This document shows positions 1 through 11,328 of a stretch of DNA of 64,000 bases, piece after piece. Under the pieces are notes generated by a model. The model searched no databases. It worked only from the letters and a program-made list of their open reading frames with translations, and was not told where the DNA came from. Origin of the DNA: Euonymus europaeus (lineage: Eukaryota > Streptophyta > Magnoliopsida > Celastrales > Celastraceae); the NCBI GenBank assembly GCA_963580455.1, contig OY756972.1, forward strand, positions 16,135,001 through 16,199,000. Reading direction: 5' to 3'. The position numbers and the translations under genes were made by a program. Every line of letters begins with the position of its first letter. The stretch's first letter is position 1.

Positions 1-300
1 CTCTTAGGGTTGAGGAGCTATTTATAATACAAGGCATTAAAGACTTCCTTCAATAATCCTTAAACCTTCCCTAGTAGTTCAAACAAATTGGAACCCAAAA
101 AAGAATAGGTTTCCTTGATTTTTAACTCCAAAAATTGAGTATGACGGATCTGGCGCTTGAACGTCAGAAGGGCATGGGAAGGGCGCCAACTTTGTCGTCA
201 AAATACTGTCTTCTGACGCTTTTGGAGTCTCTTCTAGCAAATTCCTTGGTTTCCTCATCTCCAAATGAGGAATCGATGTAAACCCCTCAGAAGGTGGAAG
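1..300. other. Unassigned left edge
   Basis: I see no gene, tRNA or terminal repeat here. Recognisable pol sequence of the Tat element begins at about 310, so this stretch is either a degenerate part of that element (upstream reverse transcriptase) or unrelated DNA at a truncation point. Confidence 0.3.
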
Positions 301-304
301 CTAT

Positions 305-2480
305 CATAAGTATGCAATCTCCTCATAACAAGAGAGAAGTCCAAAAGCTCACCCGTCGAAAAGCAGCCTTGAGCCGTTTCCTTGCTCGTTTAGGCAAAAA
401 ATACGGACCATTTTTCAACGCTCTCAAAAATGCAAATAGATTGGAGTGGACCGAGGAATGCTAGCGAGCATTTGAAGAATTAAAAACCTACCCTGGTCAA
501 CCTCCTCTCCTCACATCACCGAGAGATGGGGAACCCCTATACATATATCTGGCGTTGATAGAACGTGCAGTAATTGCCGTCCTAATATGGGAGGAGAAGA
601 AAATTTAAACCCCAATTTATTACACAAGGTATTTGTAGGAGCCAAAATACGCTACAGCAGAGTTGAGAAACTCGCATTGGCGTTGCTTACAGCCGCACGA
701 AAGCTCCGACCATACTTTCAGGCTCACTCAATAATAGTTTTGACAGACCAGCCTTTGAAAGTAATACTTCAAAAATCGGACACATCCGATCGGTTAATAA
801 GGTGGTCAATCCTAACTTAGTGAGTTTGATATTCATTTCCAGCCCTCAAGCCATGAAAGCTCAGGCATTAGCAGACTTTATAATAGAATGCCAACATCCT
901 CCCAAGGATGAGAATGAACTGCCCTGGATGTTATTCATTGATGGATCCTCGAACCAGGAGGGAAGTGGTGTTGGACTGCTACTTCTCGGATCAGGGGGCA
1001 TACACATAGAGCATGCTCTACAATTCCCATTCAAGGCTTCAAACAATGAAGCCGAGTGTCAAGCGCTCCTTGCGAGGCTAAGGTTAGTAATTGAGCTTGA
1101 AGTATACAACCTGATCATTCACAGCAATTCATAGCTCGTTATTGAGTAAGTGAAAGGGGATTACGAGGCAAGAGGTTCTTGCATGATCAAGTATCTGGCT
1201 AAGGCGAAGGAACTTATGAGTAAAATAACAAAAATAGAAATCAAAAGAGTGCCTCGAGAAGAAAATCAACAGGCCGACTTGTTGGCTCGTTTGGCATCGA
1301 GCACCACTCTGGAGGAGCCTGCCTCAGTGCATATTGAGATTGCATAGTCGTCAAGGCTATGAGTGAGATTAACGTAGGCCGATCCTGGATGGACCCAATT
1401 GAAGCCTTCCTCACCGAAGGCAAGCTGCTGGTTGATAAAAATGAAGCAAGGAGCCTGCGAGTTAGGTGTGCGAAGTACTCACTTGTACAGGGAAATTTTT
1501 ACAGAAGATCCTACAAACTATCTTACATCAAGTGCATTACTCCTCGAGAATTTGACTATGCTCTTCGAGAGGTGCGCAAGGGCATTTGTTGTAGCCTCGA
1601 AAGGAGTAGGACTCTAGGAAATAAGCTCTTGAGGTATGGGTAATATTGGCCAATGATGAAGAAAGATGCCCAAGAATTGGTAAAAAAGTGCGACAAGTGT
1701 CAACACCATGCCAATGTACCTTATCTCCCCTCTGCCGAGATGAAGTTCATTTAGAACCCCTATCTGTTTGCACAATGGGGGCTCAACCTATTGGGACCCT
1801 TTTTGCAGGCTACAACTCAAAGAAAGTTCCTCATAGTGGCAGTAGACTACTTCACTAAATGGGTCAAAATTGAGCCATTGGAAACTATAACTGACCACAA
1901 AGTCAATGAATTCATTTGGAAAACCATCATTTGTAGATAGGGCATTCCTTGGATTCTTGTCACCGAAAATGGTCAACAATTCGTAAGTAATAACATTCAA
2001 GAATTTTGCAAGGAGTTGGACATAAATCTCATGATAACTTCCGTAGCACACCCTCAAGCAAACGGGCAAGTGGAAATGACAAATCGCATCATACTCCGAG
2101 GCCTCAAAGCTCGGCTGGACCAAGCTAAAGGCCTCTAGACCGAGCAACTTCATAGTGTCCTATGGTCATATAAGACCACTCCTAGAACATTAACATGCGA
2201 AACACCTTTCTCCCTAATGTTCAGCTCAGAAGTTGTCATTCCGGTTGAGATCAAAGTTCCCACTCCTCGGATTATTGACTTTGAAGAATTAGAAAAAAAA
2301 TGAATTACTACTCAACAATCTTGATTTCTTGGAAGAAACTCAAGAGATTGCTCAGATCAGAACTGTTGCCTACAAACACAGAACGATCTGTTATCACAAC
2401 AAAAGGATCCGCACAAGGAAGTTCTCAGAAGAACCACTCCTGCTTAAGGGTAAACTGGAATTTCATAGAGTCACTAAACT
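305..2480 (+). pseudogene. Degenerate pol of a Tat-lineage Ty3/gypsy retrotransposon
   Basis: Reading across frames gives the C-terminal end of reverse transcriptase (about 310-480, ending near WTEEC with an in-frame TAG), a Ty3 RNase H (about 490-830), then a second archaeal-type RNase H (aRNH, about 900-1130; motifs FIDGSSNQEGSG and ASNNEAE). The aRNH is followed by an integrase with HPQANGQVE near 2050-2070. A dual RNase H arrangement is diagnostic of the Tat lineage, as known from Ogre and Retand elements. Many stops and frameshifts break the reading (for example 1131-1133 and 1938-1940), so it cannot make a polyprotein. The integrase C-terminal part (about 2290-2480) fades out where the convergent antisense ORF begins. 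The upstream gag, protease and most of reverse transcriptase are missing or outside the window. Confidence 0.85.
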
Positions 2481-4092
2481 CCAGAAAACTAGCTCGGCGC
2501 CCGCTCTTGAACATATGGGCCATTTCTGCCTTCGTGGCCAACCTTTGTCTTGCCAGATCTTTCTCGGTCTCCTTCAGCTTGGTAGCCATCTAGGCCTCGA
2601 CTTTCTGGGCCTTCTGGAGATCCAACTGAGAAAGCTCCAATATTGTCTCCGTCTGAATAAGGGCCCCTTTGAAGAGATGGATCTATTGGGTAGCAATTTT
2701 CTTCTCGGCCACAGAGCCCTGAACATCTATATAGAGTCACCCGAGGAGGAAAGCCAGCTAGAAGCGACAACAGGTTAGAAGCTACAAAACAAACTCAAGA
2801 AAGATTTGATCAAAATCAATAAAAACTAGTACTTCCATAAGTTGGACCGCAGAAGCCTCCATCTCCTTGGTAGGCATCTCCTCAGCTCGTCGCTGATCTG
2901 AGGGAAGAGAAAGCTTCTCGAGCATCTCCAAGGCCACCTGATAATTGGCCACAGTGTCATACAGGCAGACATTCCACTGAGGAATGGGGACATCGCCCAT
3001 TTTGTGAGTAGGAGACAAAGAGTGTTCCGAGACGCGAGAAGGAGAACCAATTGGTCGAAATGCGGGTGTAGCAATGAATACCCCGCGACCCCGACCTAGG
3101 TCCTTTCCTCAGCCTAACTTAACCCAGATACCAACTGCGGGGACTTTCTTCTTCCTGCTCGTCTCTGCCTCCTCGGAGGGTCTTTTTTCTGGCCCAAGTT
3201 GGCCGCCCTCTTTTGCATCCTCAGGTATTCAGTAGCTGACAACATGTCTGAAAGAAATGACAAAAATTTCAGAAACAAAGAAACAAAACAGTCAAATCAA
3301 AAAAAATCGAGCAATAGCAGGTCCCCACCTTGTATGGTTTGCTCAGACCTATGAGCCCTTATAAAATCTACAGCTCTACACATAAGGGGAATGGAAGGTT
3401 TGGTGAAAGGTTGCTTGAGGATTAGGTACCAAACAAGTTCCTCGTGGGAAAGTTGGGACAGACGTTTAAACTTGCTAAATTTAGGGAGAGCCCATGAGGT
3501 CCTAAAAGGGAGAACCTCGCCCTCACCCAAGGGCATCCGAACAAAAAAATAACTGGGCTTCCAATGATGATTGGAAGAGGAATATTTCGGAGCCACCAAA
3601 CCCTTCTTAAACTTCAAATAACAGAACCCAGGATTCCTTGCGGCTCCACATAGAGAAAAGATGTGTTGAAGAACATTAGAAGAGAAAGGAACACGAAACT
3701 CGGCACAGTAATGTAGGAGACACACCCTCGAGCACAGGCTATATGAAAGAGCAGTAGTAGAAATTGCGAATTCCCCAGGCTGAGAATTGAAGGGAGACAC
3801 ACCCTCGAGCACAGGCCTGCAAGGGTAGATAATACCGAACAGTTTAAGCTAACTCTCTACTTCGGAAGTAGTCAAGCTACAACTTAGGTTCCTAGGTTCC
3901 CTAGTACCATCACCTGCTGCTCGGGCTTCCTACAAATGAGCGTCGAACCCAAGTGGGGCGAAGAAAGGACGTTCAGCTAAAGGAAGCCTTAGATCTCTCC
4001 TAATAGGGGGTGAAGTAGAGGTCGAAGGAGAAGAACCTAGGTCAGCATCCTCTAATAAATTTCGCACACTATCTGAGGAAGGGGAAGACATT
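2480..4092 (-). pseudogene. Antisense ORF (aORF) of the left Tat element
   Basis: A minus-strand reading starts at ATG 4092 with a Ser/Pro-rich N-terminus. The best conserved block, 3800-3297, holds CAEFRVPFSSNVLQHIF, YLKFKK and the WKPSYFFVRMPLGE motif. A degenerate Glu/Lys-rich, probably coiled-coil tail follows (about 2640-2490, KETEKDLARQRLATKAEMA). The same core occurs on the plus strand at 63540-63855. In plant Tat elements an extra ORF of this kind lies antisense between pol and the 3' LTR; Pfam calls related sequences 'putative gypsy type transposon' (PF04195). The position here, between integrase and the polypurine tract, fits exactly. In-frame stops and a duplicated 21-bp segment (3719-3739 and 3797-3817) disrupt it. 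Its molecular function is not known to me. Confidence 0.75.
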
Positions 4093-4469
4093 TTTCGTAC
4101 CTGGAAATAGACTGAAGACGAGAATGGAAATAAGCTCGGTAAATGGGAGATCAGTGTATGACTGCTCGGTACTTTTTAACCTCGGGTCTCTCAAGTTCAC
4201 AATTAGGGTTCATCGATAGTGACGTCTTCACTATTTATTGTGGAAGACCGCACCGATCAATGGTTCCAATGACGAGACCTTTGATATCTTTGCATCTGTG
4301 CTGCTCACCCTTCGCTCATCGTAAAGCCATTGGATCGCCCCATATTCAATCTAGACTGTTAAAAATATAGTCATTAATGCCACCCTCGGGCAAACCAGAC
4401 GCCAACTCATGAAGACGATAGCTAAGCCAAAACTATCATTTGTCGTTCTTAACAACCAATCACAGGTCT

Positions 4470-4481
4470 GAGGGGGGCAAA
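4470..4481 (+). other. Polypurine tract of the left Tat element
   Basis: GAGGGGGGCAAA sits directly before a TG dinucleotide that begins the 3' LTR. Its mirror image, GTTGCCCCCCAGC, occurs at 62715-62727 next to the other Tat LTR, which supports both calls. The tract is the expected primer for plus-strand DNA synthesis. Confidence 0.75.
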
Positions 4482-4870
4482 TGATGAGGATAATTATCAT
4501 TTCTAATAATATTAAGACACGTAGAAAATTGTCAGCACCATAACACCATCCATTCCTCATAGTATGTTGCTCAGTACTGAGAAACGGAGTTACTCTTCTC
4601 GGCACCCTACTTCCGGTACAGTAACTAGCCCCCAGTAAAACAGTAACTTCCTCATACGGCAAGGTACTACTCACCCCTACATGAATTCTATTAATGGAAA
4701 GCGCCTCCGCTATATAAATGAGATTACCCCACAGGTAAAAGGGATCACTTCTTTTTCATTCACATACTATACATTTCCAAGAGCATCGAGCAGTGTTTTT
4801 TGGAGAGTTTTTTGATACGTCATCTTGTTCTGGGACGTCATCAAGTTTAAACCTCTGAGGTGGATGAACA
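4482..4870 (+). mobile_element. 3' LTR (partial) of the left Tat element
   Basis: It starts TGATGAGG right after the polypurine tract and carries a TATATAA box at 4711-4717, as expected of an LTR promoter. The right boundary is not defined: no CA end with a target duplication can be assigned, and the sequence passes into TTCAAA-rich DNA after about 4870. Confidence 0.55.
4711..4717 (+). promoter_or_regulatory. TATA box of the Tat LTR
   Basis: TATATAA lies about 230 bp into the LTR, downstream of a GC-richer segment. This is a normal place for the U3 promoter. Confidence 0.5.
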
Positions 4871-5156
4871 GTGCTCGCAAAGTCCATAGAAACATAAAAC
4901 AATCATTTTACTCAAGTAGTATCATTCAATTCAAAACTTCAAAACCATATGAATAGTTCAAAGCCATTCTAAACGGTTCAAACCATACGTACCAGTTCGA
5001 GTAATTCAAAAGGTCTCAAGCCATTACAATCATCAGTTCAAAGTCTTCAAAGTCAATCCAAAATAGTTCAATGCAATATGAAATTACCATTAAAATTCAA
5101 TTCTACACAATAAAACACGCTTATACTTCATTCAATAAAACATTCTTTGAAACCAT
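4871..5156. other. TTCAA-rich noncoding stretch
   Basis: The sequence is dominated by irregular TTCAAA/ATTCAA words with no ORF or terminal repeat. It was the target of the Harbinger insertion, and similar AT-rich DNA resumes after 10447. Confidence 0.4.
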
Positions 5157-6398
5157 TAAGGCCTTGCTTGGCATCTTATGATAGAGGGGTTGAGAGGGGT
5201 TGAGAGGGGTAGGGGTTCGTAACGAACCCCTCTGAACTCCTACTTGGCAAAAATTATGGGTGGGGTTCAGAGAGGTTCGCGAACCCCTCTGAATACCTCC
5301 CAACCCACCAAATCTAAACCCCTCATTTTGAGGGGTTTAGGGATGTTTAATTATGAAATTACTCAAATAACCCTCTATAAACCTAATTCACGCCTCTCCT
5401 CTTTCTTTGCTTGTGCGATCGCCTTCTTTATCTTCTTTCCTTGTGCTTGTCCGATATCGCCGATCAACCACGAGAACGTTGCTGCGTCATCTTTGCCGAG
5501 CGTCATCTCAATCTGGTTAATACAGGTACTCATTCTTCCTCTCTCTTATGTAATGGATTGTTGGCTTTATCTTGCTTCTCTAGAGTGAAGGTTCCAAATC
5601 AATGGGTTTTTTGCGTAAAAGAAAGAATCGACATCTCTTTGTCATTTCTCCTATTTTGGGTGTTATGAGACTAATTTTGTGTCGATTTGATATTGGGTTC
5701 TCACTTCTTGGTTGTTCTGTTTTGGGTCGGTGCTTTTGGAAGAGAATAGCAAAGTACGTTGAGATGTAGCGAAGCAAGGCCTTACTAATAAATGGAGCCT
5801 TTGATGTGATGTCACAGTGCCTTGCTAGTTTTTTTTTTTGATAGAAGTGCCTTGCTATTTGGTTTAACTTTTACGTTGAGTGCTCTTAATTTCAAACTTT
5901 TGGTCTGGTTTGGTCTCAAGGGATGATGATGATGACGACTATATGCATTGTTAATTTGTATGCATTGTAAATTTTCAACTTCATACAAAAGTTATAACTC
6001 TTTAAAAATTAGGCTTATTCTTCTATCCAATATATTGTATGCATGGTAGGTGATTCTTGAAATTTGTATGCATTGTTACTGAATGCATTGCTTTACTAAT
6101 GGTGGTCTCCAGCCTCTTTATTTTATAATTTTCCTATCCAATAATGGAATCATGCTTATCCTGTGATGCAATGCCCACTCGATTGAAATATATATTTATT
6201 AATGTTAGTTTTTAGAAGCTCAATTAGCTGATCAACTAATCAATTACTTCTCTTAATGGATACTAACTATATTAATTTCAATGGTATTGGAATCTGGTGT
6301 TAGTTCTTAACTTTCTTATCTTTGTGGAGATTATGGATTTGGTTTTAGAATGGCTTGTTCCCTGACTATTACTTTCTTCCATAATTTTCGTTTCTTAG

Positions 6399-7745
6399 AT
6401 GGCATTCGAAGAGAATATTTTCAGACTTTATATCGTATTGATTGTGATCATATATCGGTGGCACATAAATATGATGATTTTAGTACGAATTTGATGTCGT
6501 AGAAGAGCCCATAGTAGAATGTTGAACCAATTCCATAGAATCCATGTATTTCGTTCTATACGCTTACATAGAGAACGTGTACGAGATGAGTTAATGACTG
6601 CATGGATTGGCAATGAAGTTACTTGTCGAAATGTGCTTCGGATGAGTCCTTTGGCATTTATGCATCTATGTGAGATTTTAGTTAGAGATGGAGGTCCTCT
6701 TGGAACAATAGGAGCAACTGTTGAAGAAAGAGTTGTGAAGTTTCTCTATTTATTAGGACATAATGTTAGGCATCGTTCATTGCAAGCCATATTTCGACGT
6801 TCCGCAGAGACAGTGTCTCGCCATTTTCATGAGGTGTTGAGAGCAATTATAGAAGTTCAAGACAAATTTATGAAACAACCTGATGGATCTCAAACTATAG
6901 CAGAAATTGTCAACCGTCCTCGATTTAACCCTTTTTTCAAGGTAAATATATTTTCTTATCTAAATTACACTTATTAAGCTACAAGACAAAGTTATAACAC
7001 TTTTATAGGATTGCGTTGGAGCCATAGATGGAACACACGTTCGTGTGAAAGTTAAAAAATCAGAAGCTCCAAGATATCGAGGAAGGAAGGACTACCCCAC
7101 TACAAATGTCATGCTTGCGTGCACATTTGATTTAAGATTTACATATGTTTTAGCAGGGTGGGAAGGGACTGCATCCGATTCAAGAATTCTAAAAAGTGCA
7201 CTAGCACGCCGTTGGCCTTTGAAGATTCCCGAAGGTAAAGTAATATTTTAATTTTTGTTGATTATTTATTTTAAAGCTACTAACAAATTGTATAATATGT
7301 TTAGGTAAATATTACCTTGTTGATGCGGGCTACATGTTGAGAAGTGGGCTGATTACGGGAGTATTCAACGTACAACTCGCCTTGTAATGCAACTGAATTG
7401 TTCGATCTTAGACATGCATCGTTGCGAAACGCCATTGAGAGAGCTATCGGGGTTCTAAAAAAATGTTTCCCAATCATGGGTAGTGGGGCAGAGCCACATT
7501 ATAGAATCAAGACTCAGAGGGATATTATAGTTGCTTGTTGCATTTTACACAATTACTTGCTTGGCGTGGACCGAGATGAACTACTAATGGAAGAAGTTGA
7601 TCAAGAATTACAAATTTCAGAAACAAGAATAAACACTAGGGGCCATGTTATGGAAGACACCGTAGATGCTGCAAGAGGACAACAAATTAGAGACTTGATA
7701 GCTGCAGACATGTGGCTGGATTATAGTAGTAGACATGGGCTTTGA
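6399..7745 (+). pseudogene. PIF/Harbinger DDE transposase (DDE_Tnp_4), lightly broken
   Basis: This gene cuts and pastes the element. Three exons can be read: 6399-6941, 7009-7234 and 7305-7745. The introns are GTAAAT...ATAG (6942-7008) and GTAAAG...TTAG (7235-7304), the latter with a TACTAAC branch point near 7277. The catalytic Asp residues are visible in GAIDGTHV (exon 2) and in EGTASDSRIL, and the Glu in the RNAIERAIGVLKK helix (exon 3). An N-terminal helical region before the DDE fold reads normally. Two lesions are seen. One is an in-frame TGA at 6492-6494, plausibly a CGA-to-TGA transition. The other is a small deletion and frameshift near 7355-7365 that removes the segment after DAGYMLRSGLIT. 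The start at 6399 is chosen because homologous reading continues upstream of the next ATG at 6519. Confidence 0.9.
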
Positions 7746-7933
7746 ATTGTGTGTTTCCAACATGTTTAAGATCTTGAGTATTTTAGATATTGAGACTTTT
7801 ATGTTTAAAATGTTAAACTTCTTTATGTTTTGCTATATTTTAAAACATATGTGTCGTATGTGGTAATATATGTGGTATGTTTAAAATGTTTATTCATTTA
7901 ATATATTCCAACTTTTATGTACCTACCAGCAAA

Positions 7934-9798
7934 ATGAAGAGAAAGCAACTAGATGACTCTCAGAAGAAAAGGACAACTGCCACTAATTGGACTGAGGACA
8001 TGGATGACATGCTGATTGAAGAACTTTTGAATCAAGAACAGCTTGGGCAAAGAATTGATGGTAGCTTTTCTAGCACTGCTTATAAGAAAATTGTAAACGA
8101 TTTGAATTATCGTTACTCTGAAGTTGGCATGACAAGGGAAAAGGTCAAAGCTCGTATGAGAACACTGAAGCGAAAATTTCAAGAGTGTTATGATGTGTTC
8201 AAAAATGGACATTTGAGTGGATTTGCTTGGAATCCAGTGACTTATCAATGGAGCGCGGAGGAAGAGGTGTGGGCTTGATTAATTGAGGTGAGTAATGAAT
8301 TTGAATCATATACATACATGGCAGGCTTTTGATTTTGTTCCAAAATGCACCTTCGACATGAGCACGATTAGACTAACTTATGCACACTATAGAGTCTACA
8401 TGATAACTTATTTCCATTATTGACCCATTTATTCAGAGGTTGTTGGCTTTAAAAAGTGAACAATATAATTGAGGAAATAATAAATTAATACAAAACTGAA
8501 AATTGTAATGGTCCAGCAACCAACCCTGTTCTTAAAAAATAAGAGTGTGTTTGCAACGTGTTTCCAAAACTGTTTTTTGCTTTTGAAAATAGAAAACTGG
8601 ATGAAAATTCATTTGGGTGTTACAGTTTTTGAAAACAGTTTTTCAGAATTGTGTTTTTGAAAACAGAAAATCAAAAACAACTAAATCATGTTTTGGAGAA
8701 TTTTGAAAATGGACTGATGACATTTTTGTAAATATATTGAAATTCATTTTTCCCTTTTACTCTACTTCTTCCTCCATTTATCATTAGTTGTTATAATATG
8801 TCTCTTCTCTCTCCAACACTTCTCTCTCTTGTCTCTCCAAATTTACTTGATCTATTTTCCGTCATCGTTTATTACTCTCCTTGTTATATTATATAACAAA
8901 TTTTCTTTTGTGTCTAAACTTTGTATTTTTTTATTTAGAAAACTGCTTACAAATAATATAAATCAAAAGAATTTTTAACACTTCATTTATTTTAAAAACT
9001 GTTTTTGAAAACTAAACTCAAAATCGTTTTTAATAATTAAAAACGAAAACAATATCCAAACACACTCTAATTGTCCCTCAAATTGAGTGTTTTTCCTTCT
9101 GTCTAAACGAATCATTGTTTTTCCCTTCTTTATTCGATCTATATATGAGTTTTTGATTGATGGTTTCTTTTTGGATTTTTCTTTGGCAGAAAAACAAAAA
9201 AGTTGAAGATTGGAAAAATAAAAAATTTCGAAATTATAATAAACTTGAGCAATTATGGGCTGCAGATAGAGCTGATGGAGAGTATGGAGTTGATGGAGAA
9301 GAGTTGCGAGAAGAATTGAGGAGGGTGATTAGACTAGAAAGTTTGGATGAAGATGATGATGAAAATAATGATTCATATAATCCTAATATTGAGTGTAACA
9401 ATGTTGATGCCACTACTCATACTTCTCAGAAAAATGATGTGTCATCCGAGGTATCTGCTTCAAGTAGCAAAAAGAAGGGAAAAAGGACTGCGGAATATGG
9501 AGGAGATGATGCAGATATTATTGCTGCCATTAGAGAGTCTGCTCGTGATTTGAGTACCGAACTAAAAGAAATTGGTTCCATATTCAAGGTTTGTGCTCGA
9601 GCTACTGACATTAGAGGAGATGATTTATTCACTCAACTTGAAGCTTTGGGTATAGAATTGGATGTTATTGATGAGGCTTACACATTCCTTAACAAGTGTC
9701 CGAATATGTTGTTTGCATTTGTTGAGTATCCTATTGCACATTGCAAGAGATGGTTGTTGAAGGAGTTAGAAGGGTGGAGAAGCAAAGTAAACAAGTAG
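7934..9798 (+). pseudogene. Harbinger Myb/SANT-like accessory protein
   Basis: This is the second Harbinger gene. Its product is thought to bind the transposon ends and help bring the transposase to DNA in the nucleus. Exon 1 (7934-8287) encodes a Myb/SANT-like domain with NWTEDMDD, a conserved Trp helix, KVKARMRTLKRKF and the FAWNPVT motif. The donor is GAG|GTGAGT at 8288. Exon 2 (9190-9798, acceptor TTGGCAG) continues in phase 0 with WKNKKFRNYNKLEQLW. An acidic and Ser-rich linker follows, then a helical C-terminal domain ending KSKVNK-like. The only lesion noticed is an in-frame TGA at 8276-8278, ten bases before the donor. The 902-bp intron is mostly a nested MITE. The gene follows the transposase by about 190 bp in the same direction. 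Confidence 0.85.
8543..9067. mobile_element. Tourist-like MITE nested in the Harbinger intron (525 bp)
   Basis: Its ends are GAGTGTGTTTG and CAAACACACTC, flanked by the 3-bp duplication TAA (8540-8542 and 9068-9070), so it is itself of the PIF/Harbinger type. The arms are rich in TTTTGAAAAC words and largely self-complementary. No ORF is present. A diverged relative sits at about 35408-36012. Confidence 0.8.
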
Positions 9799-10447
9799 GT
9801 ATCTAATGGTTGTTCAAGGAGTTAGAATGGTGAAAAAGCAAAGCAAATACTTTGTGTTTGAAAATGATTATGCAGATTGAACAATATATATATAATTTCT
9901 AGTTTATTAGGTTAAAATGTGTTTAGATATATATTTGAATTATGGATATTGCTAGTATTTACAGCTTGATTGGTGTGGCTAGAGGTCTTGCTTATCACAA
10001 TTTTTCCTTATGTTTTGCATTCTTTTTTTTTACATGGTAGTGGACACCTTGCTCCTGAATATGTCTTACAGAGAAGGCTGATGTGCTTGCTTTTGGTGTT
10101 ATGTCCACTGTTAGGAGCACATTTCGATATATTGGAGCTTCTGAAATTGGTATATGAAGTCTCCTCTATATTTGGGAGGCCAAGCATATGTGTGTGCAGG
10201 TCATAGTTGTTGGAGATTTTATTATTATTATTATTGATATGAAACAATGACAAGTATGTATAAGGACATTTAAGTAATTTTCATAATAAAAATTTGTGTG
10301 ACCCCTTTGAACCCTACTAGTTTGTCAAACAAGGGTTTAAACTTAAAAATTCAACCCCTCCCAACCCAACCCTTCCCAATCCCTCCCAACCCAACATCTC
10401 TTAACCCCTCCCAACCCCTCCATTACAATATGCCAAGCAAGGCCTAA

Positions 10448-11124
10448 GTCGCTTAAATCCTTAAAATTAATATTCAACAGCTCATCATAAAATCGTTTTT
10501 AAAAACTGTGCATTCATCTCTTAAACTTCATTGAAACTCAAGGAGTTTGTCTACTTACTCTCTTGCTTAAATAAAGAAGAGACAAAACCTAAGATCATCT
10601 TTCCTCTTTTTTCCCTTGATCTGCCACCCTGCCCACCCCCTTTAATTTCTTGATTTCCTTTTCTCTTTTTTTGGTTTATAATAAAAATTTAATATTTTAA
10701 AGTTGTGGGCCTATCAACTAATGGGTTAATGTTAATTTTAATAAAAGGTACAGGGCCAGAACTTGTTTTGCATCCTTTCAAATCAAGTATAGATACACTG
10801 TTAACATGGGAGGGTGATGACATATTGACATATCCAATAACCATGAAAATAAATTAAAAAAATAAAAATTAAGAAAATAAAAAAGGAAAAATTTGATTGA
10901 AGAGGTATGAGAGAGAGAGAGATCCACCTTAGGAAGTGGGTTGTTTAGACTTCAGTGTCAATTGAACATCAAAAGCATACAAAATTAAGAACACAAGTTC
11001 TAGATACTGGCAATCCTGCATGATTTTTGCCTACATTTTTGTAAAGTCAACTAGCTAGAGATTTATGAGATATATATACATACATTCTTTCCCCACCAAA
11101 GGACATTCTTATTATTGTCAAGTT
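10448..11124. other. Noncoding AT-rich DNA
   Basis: No gene or terminal repeat recognised. It contains a short GA microsatellite at about 10909-10922. Confidence 0.4.
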
Positions 11125-11328
11125 AAGTATATCTACTTTTAAATTATTAAATCTGATCAAATTATTGAGATTAAATTCTAAATTTAAAAATCATAAACCT
11201 TAAACTCTAAAGTCCATAGCCTAAAAATTAAACCTTAAAGTATTCTTTTTTATTTCTTTGTTAAACTCTAAACCAACTTTGATCTCAACCATTTGGTTAG
11301 ATTTAATAACTTAAAAGTGGAGCTACTT
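11125..11328. mobile_element. Small foldback MITE (about 204 bp)
   Basis: The left arm (AAGTATATCTACTTTTAAAT...) pairs with the right arm read in reverse (AAGTAGCTCCACTTTTAAGT...) over about 50 bp with scattered mismatches. This makes a near-perfect hairpin with an AT-rich loop. The target duplication is ambiguous (TTA or TA), so the superfamily is unassigned. Confidence 0.6.

Larger units (their letters stand above)
5160..10444 (+). mobile_element. Full-length PIF/Harbinger transposon (5285 bp)
   Basis: The terminal inverted repeats begin GGCCTTGCTTGGCAT on the left and end ATGCCAAGCAAGGCC on the right. They are flanked by a perfect 3-bp target duplication, TAA, at 5157-5159 and 10445-10447. 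A 3-bp TWA duplication is the hallmark of PIF/Harbinger. Subterminal arrays of GAGGGGTTG-like words lie inside both ends (5185-5345 and 10345-10425), including a 23-bp palindrome at about 5319-5341; these are probable transposase-binding sites. Two genes lie in the same direction, a DDE transposase (6399-7745) and a Myb/SANT-like protein (7934-9798), the standard Harbinger pair. Both carry a few inactivating lesions, so the copy is recent but probably not autonomous. Confidence 0.95.

Noticed and set aside
5244..5588. Extra N-terminal ORF in the Harbinger element
   Set aside because: It spans the subterminal repeat array and has no similarity to Harbinger proteins; the transposase begins at 6399.
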